64,000 nucleotides of DNA, taken from the NCBI RefSeq assembly GCF_000701505.1, contig NZ_JNJB01000005.1, forward strand, positions 186,001 through 250,000. The letters are read 5' to 3'. The DNA comes from Dyadobacter crusticola DSM 16708 (GTDB lineage Bacteria > Bacteroidota > Bacteroidia > Cytophagales > Spirosomataceae). Both the position numbers and the translations under genes were made by a program. The notes under the pieces are model-generated. The model was given only the letters and a program-made list of their open reading frames with translations, was not told the origin of the DNA and searched no databases. Below, one piece after another: positions 43,489-50,880 of this stretch; position 1 is the stretch's first letter, and every line of letters begins with the position of its first letter.

Positions 43489-45414
43489 ATGAGCTGGTTA
43501 CCGGCTCTTTGCTTTACCCGGCTTGCTTACTTTTTTGCATTCATTCTTTGCATTGCATCACATGTGATTCCAGCGCAGAGCCTGGTTACCCAGGATTCGC
43601 TGTATATCCGCGAACATTACACCAAGATCGAGCGGATGGTACCGATGCGGGATGGTGTCAAATTATTTACTTCGATTTACATCCCAAAAGACATTTCTGC
43701 TGATAAGAAGTACCCGATCCTGCTCAATCGCACTCCTTACAGTGTAGCACCTTACGGCGAAGATTTATACAAGCTTAGTATCGGGCCGAGCATGCTTTTC
43801 GCACGGGAAGGGTACATTATCGTTTACCAGGATGTGCGCGGAAAGTATATGTCGGAGGGAGAATTTGAAGCTAACCGGCCATTCATTCCAATTAAAAAAG
43901 GCAAGGCTGACGTAGATGAAAGTTCAGACACTTTTGATACGATAACGTGGCTGCTCGATAATATCAAAAACAACAATGGAAAGGTCGGCACTTGGGGAAT
44001 CTCTGCGCCTGGCTTTTATACCACGATGACAGCCATTGATGCACATCCCGCCTTAAAGGTAGCCTCTCCGCAGGCACCCGTCACGGATTGGTTCATGGGC
44101 GACGACCGTCATCACAATGGCGCATTTTTTCTGATGGGAACATTTGCGTTCCTCTCATCCTATGGCGCTCCTCGTCCTGCTCCCACGCCGAAAGGAGCGC
44201 CCGGCTTTTCGGCTTATGGAACGCCGGATTCCTATGAGTTTTACAAAAAGCTGGGGCCGTTAAAAAATGTCAATGAGAAGATCTTCAAGAACCAGAACCG
44301 CATCTGGAACCAGATGATGGAGAATGAAACCTACAATGATTTCTGGAAAGCACGCACGCCGGTGCCGCATTTGAAGAACATCAAACCCGCCGTGATGGTG
44401 GTAGGAGGCTGGTTTGATCAGGAAGATTTGTACGGGCCTTTGAAAACTTATCAGGGCATTGAAAACAACAAACCCAAGTCGCCAAACCTGCTGGTAATGG
44501 GGCCCTGGATCCACGGCGGCTGGGCGCGGGGAACCGGTGAGTCGCTGGGTAACATCCGGTTTGGTGCGCGTACCAGTGAATTTTACCAAAAAGAAATCGA
44601 GCTCCCCTACTTTAACCACTTCCTGAAAGACCAGCCTGATCCCGCATTGCCAAAAGCATACATTTTCGAAACGGGATCAAACCAATGGAAAAAATACGAT
44701 CAGTGGCCTCCGAGAAATACCGTTGAAAAAAAGCTCTACTTCCATCCTGACGGCACATTGTCATTTACACCCACTATGACAACCATGCAAGCAGGCGCGA
44801 AACCTGCCTTTCACGAATACACGAGCGATCCTGATAAGCCGGTGCCGTATACTTCCGAAATCCGCATTATCCGTGGGGCCGATTTTATGTACGAAGACCA
44901 GCGTTTTGCTGCTACCCGGCCTGATGTGCTGGTTTACGAATCGGCTCCGCTGGAACAGGACGTAACCATCTCGGGTAATGTATTAGCTGATCTTTTCATT
45001 TCATCCACGGGTACAGACGCCGATTTCGTAGTTAAACTGATCGATGTGTATCCGGGCGACGCGCCTAATGACAGTCCGATCAACCCGAACATGAAAATGG
45101 GCGGATTTCAGCTGCTGGTACGTGGCGAAGTAATGCGCTCCAAGTTCAGGAACAGCTTTTCCAGGCCGGAGCCGCTGGTGCCGGGCAAAATTGAACATGT
45201 GAAATTCGATATGCAGGACGCGGCGCATTGCTTCAAAAAGGGCCACAAAATCATGGTACAGGTGCAGAGCTCCTGGTTCCCGCTTGTCGACCGCAACCCG
45301 CAGCAGTTCGTCAACATTTACAAAGCTTCCGAGAAAGATTTCAAAAAGGCAAACCACCGGATCTATCTTTCAGGAAGCAGCTCTTCCTATGTTGGCGTGC
45401 GGGTTTTGGAATAA
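43489..45414 (+). CDS. CocE/NonD-family (S15-type) hydrolase, exported
   Basis: 641-residue alpha/beta hydrolase of the X-Pro dipeptidyl-peptidase S15 / cocaine-esterase family. N-terminal signal about 1-30 (IASHVIPAQS), catalytic Ser172 in GTWGISAPGF, and a C-terminal jelly-roll domain (about 405-620). Substrate may be an ester, a glutaryl or cephalosporin amide, or a Xaa-Pro peptide. The frame also opens at a TTG at 43468 and I could not settle between these. It ends eight bases before the convergent kinase gene, with no terminator seen. Confidence 0.88.
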   Translation: MSWLPALCFTRLAYFFAFILCIASHVIPAQSLVTQDSLYIREHYTKIERMVPMRDGVKLFTSIYIPKDISADKKYPILLNRTPYSVAPYGEDLYKLSIGPSMLFAREGYIIVYQDVRGKYMSEGEFEANRPFIPIKKGKADVDESSDTFDTITWLLDNIKNNNGKVGTWGISAPGFYTTMTAIDAHPALKVASPQAPVTDWFMGDDRHHNGAFFLMGTFAFLSSYGAPRPAPTPKGAPGFSAYGTPDSYEFYKKLGPLKNVNEKIFKNQNRIWNQMMENETYNDFWKARTPVPHLKNIKPAVMVVGGWFDQEDLYGPLKTYQGIENNKPKSPNLLVMGPWIHGGWARGTGESLGNIRFGARTSEFYQKEIELPYFNHFLKDQPDPALPKAYIFETGSNQWKKYDQWPPRNTVEKKLYFHPDGTLSFTPTMTTMQAGAKPAFHEYTSDPDKPVPYTSEIRIIRGADFMYEDQRFAATRPDVLVYESAPLEQDVTISGNVLADLFISSTGTDADFVVKLIDVYPGDAPNDSPINPNMKMGGFQLLVRGEVMRSKFRNSFSRPEPLVPGKIEHVKFDMQDAAHCFKKGHKIMVQVQSSWFPLVDRNPQQFVNIYKASEKDFKKANHRIYLSGSSSSYVGVRVLE

Positions 45415-45422
45415 ATGCGGTA

Positions 45423-47150
45423 TCAGGCCTTTTTCAACCCGATGGTGAATGTGCTTCCGGCGCCGAGCTCGCTGGCCACCGTGAGCGTGCCTTCCTGCGC
45501 TTCCATGAACTCCCGGCTGATCGCAAGACCAAGCCCGGTGCCTTCTCGGGTGGATCCGGGAATACGGAAGTACCTGTCGAAAATGCGTTCCTGGTATTCC
45601 TGGGAGATTCCCTGCCCGGTATCTTTGACCAGAACTTGCACCAGATCCGCTAGTTCCTCTACCTGGATACTGATTGTTGAATGGTCATAGGAATAACGGA
45701 TTGCATTGGAAATGAGGTTGGTAAGTACCCACGCGGTTTTTTCCGGATCTGCTAAAACCGGGACTTCCGGAATGTGATCGGGTAAATGCAACCTGATATG
45801 CCGGCTCTCCGCCTGCATTTCATTGGCGGCAACTGCATATTGCAGCATTTCAGTGATACTTGCATTGCCGATGTTGAGCTGGATCTGTCCGCTTTCCACC
45901 TGGGTAATGTTCAGGAGCTCACCTGTGATTTTCAGCAGCCGGTCTGCATCTTCGCGGATACTGTCCATTAAGCTCCGCTGATCCTCGTTTGTGGCGCCCA
46001 CAGCCTCATTTTTCAGCAGGTCCAATGTTATTTTAATGGAAGAAATTGGTGTTTTGAGTTCGTGTGAAACGTTGGCAATGAAATTGGTTTTGGCAAAATC
46101 CAGTTCTTTATAAGGAGTCACATTCCTGAGGATAATTACATTCCCAATGGAGCGCACCGCTTTTTCACCGGTCGGGATAATGGAGATATCGACGATTTCC
46201 TTTTCGAAATAGCTTTCCTTTCCATTTGCATAAATCTTCATTGGCGCATTGTCGCTGGCCGCCGGGTTGCTTTCGAATGCATCTTTGACAAGCGAGCGGA
46301 CCAGATCGTTTCGCAGTGCAATTTCGGCGGCATTACCTCCGATGAGCTCTCCGGCTTTCAAACCTGTGACCTTCTGAGCTTCTTCGTTCGCAAAAATGAC
46401 GGTTTTATGTTCGTCCAGACCGATGACCGGATCGTGCATATTGTTGATCAGCGTTTCTACCCGCTTCTTCTCGATCATCACGCGGGCGAGGTTACTGTTG
46501 TTGTACTCCTCCAACTTTTCTGCCATTGTATTAAACGACTCTGCCAACTGTCCGTATTCGTCTTTGCTGCCAAAATGAACACGTTCGTTATAGTTCTCAT
46601 TGGCAATCTGGCGGATACTCTCCGTTAGCTCGTGAATGGGATTAGCAATGTTTCCCGGGAGGTTGATAAAAAGCGTGAATGCGATCAGGAAGCAGATCGT
46701 GCCTGCAATCGCAATCCAGACCGTCGACTCTTTGGCTACTTCGCCCACATACTGGCTTTTCCGGTTGATCGCATTCAGGTTCAGGCTCATCAATTCGGTA
46801 ATGTCGCGCCGCACAGCCGACAGGATCAATGGATCGTCAGGACTCGCCTTTAGTTCATCGAAGTGCCGCGCCAGCTGACCGGTTACCTCCTTCTCACCAC
46901 GCTCGGTAATGTTACGCTGCTGACTTGCCAGATTTTCTGCAAATACCTGAAAAGCCCGTGCATCTTCCTGCCGGTCATCGAGTGCTTTCAGCATCAGCTT
47001 CGCGTATTGCAGGGAATTATAGTTTGCTTTTAATATATAACGCGCATCGGACGAGAGTACATTCACCTGCCGCACACCGAGGATTGCCAGGATCGTGATC
47101 ATCGCGAACAGGATCCCGGTGCCCAGCCTCAGTTTGGTTTTGATTTTCAT
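45423..47150 (-). CDS. HAMP-PAS sensor histidine kinase of the kdp locus
   Basis: 575-residue membrane kinase. TM1 about 10-27, periplasmic region about 28-143, TM2 144-163, HAMP 165-220, PAS about 232-345, HisKA with H363 (ANVSHELKTPIS), HATPase with NLISNAIRYS and DTGQGI. It follows kdpD by two bases, so translation is probably coupled. In this genome the KdpD sensor is divided between two genes, this one providing the kinase. Likely partner is the NtrC-type regulator at 54969-56306. Confidence 0.9.
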   Translation of the reverse strand: MKIKTKLRLGTGILFAMITILAILGVRQVNVLSSDARYILKANYNSLQYAKLMLKALDDRQEDARAFQVFAENLASQQRNITERGEKEVTGQLARHFDELKASPDDPLILSAVRRDITELMSLNLNAINRKSQYVGEVAKESTVWIAIAGTICFLIAFTLFINLPGNIANPIHELTESIRQIANENYNERVHFGSKDEYGQLAESFNTMAEKLEEYNNSNLARVMIEKKRVETLINNMHDPVIGLDEHKTVIFANEEAQKVTGLKAGELIGGNAAEIALRNDLVRSLVKDAFESNPAASDNAPMKIYANGKESYFEKEIVDISIIPTGEKAVRSIGNVIILRNVTPYKELDFAKTNFIANVSHELKTPISSIKITLDLLKNEAVGATNEDQRSLMDSIREDADRLLKITGELLNITQVESGQIQLNIGNASITEMLQYAVAANEMQAESRHIRLHLPDHIPEVPVLADPEKTAWVLTNLISNAIRYSYDHSTISIQVEELADLVQVLVKDTGQGISQEYQERIFDRYFRIPGSTREGTGLGLAISREFMEAQEGTLTVASELGAGSTFTIGLKKA

Positions 47151-47151
47151 T

Positions 47152-48270
47152 TCAGGAAAGGATTACGAGGTCAATGTCGGAAGAAGACATCTTTTTTAAA
47201 AGTTCATTAAAGACATTCGTAGCCAGTATCACTTTGAAAAGGCTCAAATGCGGCTTACCAATGCAAATCGTCGTGATCTTGTTCTGCTCAGCTACTTCTA
47301 TGATGGTCTTCGCAATGCTGCTGTTTTCTTTTTTGATTACATTCCCGCCCAATTCTGTAGCCAGCTTGAAGTTATTGATCAAATGACGCTGCTTGGCGAG
47401 TCCGATCCTGCTGGCAGATTCGTCCGGGGTTTGCACATAGAGCAGAAACCAGCTGCTATGATAGTAATTGGCGAGTCGCGCAGTTTTACGGATCACAGTC
47501 CGGGCCGTTTTTTCATTGCTGCTGATACATGCCAAAAACCGCTCATGCTTCATCGAAAGCTTGGGCTGTACCTCGTTTTCTACCTTTCGCTCCACCTGCG
47601 AAGCCACTTCTTTGAGCGCCAGCTCGCGCAATTGAAGGATATGCTGCGGCTTGAAAAAATGCTGCAATGCTTGCCCGACCTTCTCAGGTGCGTAAATTTT
47701 GCCTTCTTTCAGGCGCATGATCAGCTCGTCGGCGGTGAGATCGATATTTACCACCTCGTCTGCCTGCGCAAGTACCTTGTCGGGAATGCGCTCGGCCACT
47801 TCAATGCCGGTGATGTTCTTGACTTCCCGGTTGAGGCTTTCAATATGCTGGATGTTCACGGCTGAAATCACATTGATCCCGGCTTCAAGAATATCCAGCA
47901 CATCCTGCCAGCGCTTCGCATTTTTGCTCCCTTCAATGTTGGTATGTGCAAGCTCGTCGACAATCACAACTTCCGGCCGGAGACTGATTACAGCCTGTAC
48001 ATCCAGCTCTTCCAGTTCCTTGCCTTTATAGAACAGCTTTCGGCGCGGGATCAGCGGAAGCCCGTCCAGCAATGCATGTGTCTCTTTTCGCAAATGCGTC
48101 TCAATGTACCCGATCTTCACGTCGATACCCGTCCGAAGCAGCGCGTGCGCTTCCTGCAACATCCGGTAAGTCTTCCCCACCCCGGCGCTCATGCCGATGT
48201 ATATTTTAAACTTGCCCCGCCTCGATTTTTTGATCAGGTCCAGGAAGTGTTCGGCGCTGCTTTCCACCAC
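47152..48270 (-). CDS. kdpD: KdpD N-terminal sensor half (KdpD + Usp domains)
   Basis: 372 residues corresponding to the cytoplasmic N-terminal half of KdpD, without the transmembrane and kinase parts. Walker A GMSAGVGKT (26-34), Walker B VVIVDELAHTN, and a C-terminal universal-stress domain (about 250-372). It likely binds nucleotides such as ATP or c-di-AMP and signals potassium status to the adjacent HAMP-PAS kinase. The start is GTG at 48270. Length is normal for the split form. Confidence 0.92.
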   Translation of the reverse strand: MVESSAEHFLDLIKKSRRGKFKIYIGMSAGVGKTYRMLQEAHALLRTGIDVKIGYIETHLRKETHALLDGLPLIPRRKLFYKGKELEELDVQAVISLRPEVVIVDELAHTNIEGSKNAKRWQDVLDILEAGINVISAVNIQHIESLNREVKNITGIEVAERIPDKVLAQADEVVNIDLTADELIMRLKEGKIYAPEKVGQALQHFFKPQHILQLRELALKEVASQVERKVENEVQPKLSMKHERFLACISSNEKTARTVIRKTARLANYYHSSWFLLYVQTPDESASRIGLAKQRHLINNFKLATELGGNVIKKENSSIAKTIIEVAEQNKITTICIGKPHLSLFKVILATNVFNELLKKMSSSDIDLVILS

Positions 48271-48315
48271 GTTTTATTTCAGGTTAAAGGTTCAGGATTA
48301 ATTTCAAATTGCAGT

Positions 48316-49410
48316 TTAAAGTGTACCGAAGTCGAAGGTCAATGCGGTAGTCAGGTAAGTTTTGCTTTTGCTGAAATCGCCGCCGCTTCTTTCAAACGTC
48401 GCATCTTTACTTTGCAGGTTTCTGGCTTCAATTCGCCACATGAGCTGCGGCGTGATACGAAAATCAAGGTTCAGAGACAGGCCGTAAGTCTGAAATCCGT
48501 TTTTTGTTCCTGAGCTAATAATCACTCCCTTTTTGTCATTGAAATACTCTCCGCGAGCGGTAATACTGATCTTCTCGGAAGGTGAAAACCTGGCGATCAG
48601 CACAGGCACAAACCACGTTTTGTAGCCGCTACTACCTTTCGCTTCTTGTTCGCTGCCGATATCAAAACCGGCTGTAATGCCCAAATTTTTTGACACCTGG
48701 AAAATACCGTAGATATTGTGATAATACCGCATTTGTCGGCTGCTGTCCGGCTTGTCGCTGCCTGCGAAGGTGCTGTAATTGAGCGTAACAGTGCTGCTTG
48801 GCTTGAAGGATATCTGTGTCCCAAATGCAGGTGTAGAGTTGCCGTGTGGCCGCTGAATGCGCTGCCAGCCATTGAGATATAATGCCGCCAGGTACCATTT
48901 CTGATTGTCACTTGTAAAGCCGATTTTCGCGCCTGATTCAAAATAAGGCGAATTTTCCGCGACGAGACTACGCGAAAGTGCCCAGTTATCCTTCCCGATT
49001 GCACTTTCAAAACCGATATGAGAAGGCATAATCCCTGCGTCAATCCACAGGTTTTTGTTTTTTGTAAGCTTAAATCCTGCATTTGCTTCAAAAACATTGC
49101 GGAGAACGCCAGGTTCGGCAGCATAATTGGCATTCATGTAAGTTCCTGCTGCCAATGCAAAGTTGCCGCGGACTCGATCATTCTGGTATGCCGCCCTGAT
49201 GAAAGCAAGGTTCAGGTTTACCTCGCTGGTGCGGTTATGATTATATATAAAGCTGGGCAATGCGTTGTTTTCAATTTTATGCAGATCCTGCGTGTAGTAA
49301 GCCTCCACATAGCCGCCAATAGTAAATGGACGGGTAGTTTCCAGTGAATCCTGCACCGCCGCATTCAGCGCGGCACAACTAAATAGGGCATTGAAAAGTG
49401 TGGTTTTCAT
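48316..49410 (-). CDS. Outer-membrane beta-barrel porin of the kdp locus
   Basis: 364 residues, signal peptide about 1-18, then amphipathic beta strands throughout (for example FTIGGYVEAYYTQDL, MYTN-like loops and a C-terminal strand TALTFDFGTL ending in an aromatic/hydrophobic residue). Such porins lie between kdpC and kdpD in many Bacteroidota, presumably admitting potassium or small solutes through the outer membrane. Fifteen bases separate it from kdpC, 45 from kdpD, so it is in the same operon. Confidence 0.85.
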   Translation of the reverse strand: MKTTLFNALFSCAALNAAVQDSLETTRPFTIGGYVEAYYTQDLHKIENNALPSFIYNHNRTSEVNLNLAFIRAAYQNDRVRGNFALAAGTYMNANYAAEPGVLRNVFEANAGFKLTKNKNLWIDAGIMPSHIGFESAIGKDNWALSRSLVAENSPYFESGAKIGFTSDNQKWYLAALYLNGWQRIQRPHGNSTPAFGTQISFKPSSTVTLNYSTFAGSDKPDSSRQMRYYHNIYGIFQVSKNLGITAGFDIGSEQEAKGSSGYKTWFVPVLIARFSPSEKISITARGEYFNDKKGVIISSGTKNGFQTYGLSLNLDFRITPQLMWRIEARNLQSKDATFERSGGDFSKSKTYLTTALTFDFGTL

Positions 49411-49425
49411 ACTGTAAACGAGATA

Positions 49426-49986
49426 CTATTGAAGTCTGTCAAGCGCCAGATTAAGTTCTAAGACATTGATTCTCGCCGGGCCGAAAAGTCCGAAAAGGGG
49501 CTTTTCGGTTGCATTGTCGACCAGGATTTTCACCTTCCCCGGAGGCAGGTTGCGCACCCGGGCAATCCGCTCGATTTGCACGAATGCAGCTTTCGGTGAG
49601 ATGTCGGGATCCAGTCCGCTGCCACTTGCAGTAACCAGCTCCACCGGGATTTCTGAGCGGGAAACCTTTGGATTGTGTACCATGAAAGTATTAATCCTTG
49701 CTTTTACAGCAGCGAGATAGTCCGCGTTGGAAGAACCTTTGTTACTACCGCCGCTACCTGCCGCATTGTAATCCACCGCTGAAGGGCGGGAATTAAAATA
49801 GCGGTCTTCTGTGAATTTCTGGCCGATATCAGCATAATACCTTTTTCCATTGTGCTCAATGACTTCACCCTTACCATGATTAGGCGCGAGCTGCGCAATC
49901 CCAAGTACTATCAAAGTGTATAAGCCGGCAAAGAATACCAGCGTCACGATTGTCAACCTGACTGCCGGAAGAATGTGTTGTTTCAT
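49426..49986 (-). CDS. kdpC: Potassium-transporting ATPase subunit C
   Basis: 186 residues, single N-terminal transmembrane helix (ILPAVRLTIVTLVFFAGLYT) and the periplasmic/cytoplasmic domain with YFNSRPSA and VTASGSGLDPDISPKAA, the KdpC signature. It stabilises the KdpFABC complex and increases ATP affinity of KdpB. The start is the ATG at 49986; the longer frame runs through the direct repeat. About 0.9 kb of foreign-looking sequence separates it from kdpB, in contrast to the usual close spacing. Confidence 0.95.
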   Translation of the reverse strand: MKQHILPAVRLTIVTLVFFAGLYTLIVLGIAQLAPNHGKGEVIEHNGKRYYADIGQKFTEDRYFNSRPSAVDYNAAGSGGSNKGSSNADYLAAVKARINTFMVHNPKVSRSEIPVELVTASGSGLDPDISPKAAFVQIERIARVRNLPPGKVKILVDNATEKPLFGLFGPARINVLELNLALDRLQ

Positions 49987-50003
49987 GATTGTTATTGTTA
50001 TAT
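49980..50003. repeat. 24-bp direct repeat, copy 1 (kdpC leader)
   Basis: Positions 49980-50003 match 50307-50330 at 23 of 24 bases (core ATTGTTATTGTTATAT). This copy includes the start codon of kdpC on the minus strand (CAT at 49984-49986) and its upstream leader. It lies 25 bases before the ATG of the VapB-like antitoxin gene on the plus strand. Confidence 0.9.
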
Positions 50004-50028
50004 TTAAGTTTGATTTTACGCTGTTCTT

Positions 50029-50259
50029 ATGTATAGAAAAATATTTGTAGCCGAGCATTCCGACGACCTTACGGTACGGCTACCAGATGAATATTTACAC
50101 AAAGGCATTGAAGTAATTGCCTTCGAACTCGACGGTAATACAGATGAGCTTTATGCCGCCAAGAAGGATGCTGCGCGAAAAGCACTGCGATTTTTCAACA
50201 GCATTCAGGTTGATCTGAGTGATTTTAGATTTGACAGGGATGAAGCCAATGAGAGATAA
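50029..50259 (+). CDS. VapB-like antitoxin candidate
   Basis: 76 residues with a strand-rich, AbrB-like N-terminus (MYRKIFVAEHSDDLTVRLPD) and an acidic C-terminus ending DRDEANER, the pattern of antitoxins that precede PIN-domain toxins. The following frame (50249-50344) overlaps it by 11 bases and begins MRDKVFI, the start of many VapC proteins, but is cut short. If real, the antitoxin is left over from a broken module. Function is inferred from arrangement only. Confidence 0.5.
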   Translation: MYRKIFVAEHSDDLTVRLPDEYLHKGIEVIAFELDGNTDELYAAKKDAARKALRFFNSIQVDLSDFRFDRDEANER

Positions 50260-50344
50260 AGTTTTCATTGGCGGGGCAATCGCCACCGACGGTGAAAGAC
50301 TCAGTAGTTTCATAATTGTTATTGTTATATCAAGATTCAAATAG
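50249..50344 (+). pseudogene. Truncated VapC-like toxin fragment
   Basis: A 31-codon frame overlapping the antitoxin by 11 bases. Its first seven residues, MRDKVFI, resemble the start of PIN toxins, in which the next residue would be the catalytic Asp (DTN). The sequence then changes to unrelated GGAIATDG and runs into the second 24-bp repeat and a stop. It therefore lacks all catalytic residues and cannot be active. The call rests on a short match and could be chance. Confidence 0.4.
50307..50330. repeat. 24-bp direct repeat, copy 2
   Basis: Copy of the kdpC leader element at 49980-50003 with one base changed. It lies 20 bases before the ATG of the second antitoxin gene (50351) and includes a reversed ATG like the kdpC start. 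It marks the boundary between the broken VapBC-like unit and the intact YoeB unit. Confidence 0.9.
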
Positions 50345-50350
50345 AATATT

Positions 50351-50617
50351 ATGGAAGCTGTTTTGAGAATTCAATCCTCTGAGTTTACCGACGATCTGAT
50401 TGAGAAAATAAAGCTGTTATTGAGGGGAAAAGACAATGCAGAAATAACAATCAGCATCTCCGAATCGCCAAACCACGGTATTCTGCGCAACGAGAGCAGA
50501 GAAGCATATTTCAGCCGTCTTGAACGCGCGTTAGTCAACCTCGAAGAAGAAAATGTAGTTACATTCAGCGGGGACACATTCGAGCAGTTTTCGAAGCATG
50601 TCGCACATGAAGAATGA
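50351..50617 (+). CDS. Antitoxin of a YefM/YoeB-type module
   Basis: 88-residue acidic protein that lies directly before a clear YoeB-type toxin and overlaps it by four bases (ATGA), the normal coupling in type II modules. The N-terminus (MEAVLRIQSSEFTDDLIEKI) would be the DNA-binding/dimerising part and the C-terminus the toxin-binding tail. It lacks a clear YefM signature, so it is a diverged antitoxin. It should repress its own promoter. Confidence 0.75.
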   Translation: MEAVLRIQSSEFTDDLIEKIKLLLRGKDNAEITISISESPNHGILRNESREAYFSRLERALVNLEEENVVTFSGDTFEQFSKHVAHEE

Positions 50618-50880
50618 GTAACACGATATTCGACCCGATTGCAATCGAAGATCTTTCCAAATGGGCGAAGATCGAGCCAAAGCTTGTTAAAAAAGTATTT
50701 GAGCTGATTATGGATATTCATAAACATCCATTTGATGGTCTCGGGAAGCCGGAAGGCCTTAAACATCAGTTCAAAGGCTGTTGGAGCAGAAGGATCACCG
50801 ATGAACATCGCCTGATCTACAAAGTTTTGAGCAATGGTGATATTTTCGTACTGAGTGTACATGGCCATTATGAACAATAA
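50614..50880 (+). CDS. YoeB/Txe-family mRNA interferase toxin
   Basis: 88 residues, RelE/YoeB fold: ribosome-dependent endoribonuclease. KPEGLKHQFKGCWSRRITDE matches the YoeB core. The catalytic residues E47, R66 and H85 with Y86 are all present, so it should be active when freed from antitoxin. The stop codon ends exactly where the convergent kdpB stop codon begins. Expression runs opposite to kdp, so kdp transcripts would be antisense to it. Confidence 0.9.
   Translation: MSNTIFDPIAIEDLSKWAKIEPKLVKKVFELIMDIHKHPFDGLGKPEGLKHQFKGCWSRRITDEHRLIYKVLSNGDIFVLSVHGHYEQ

Noticed and set aside
50095-50340. Minus-strand frame starting at the second leader copy, MKLLSLSPSV
   Set aside because: It begins at a copied kdpC start codon but then reads antisense through the VapB-like gene; the resemblance to KdpC ends after a few codons.
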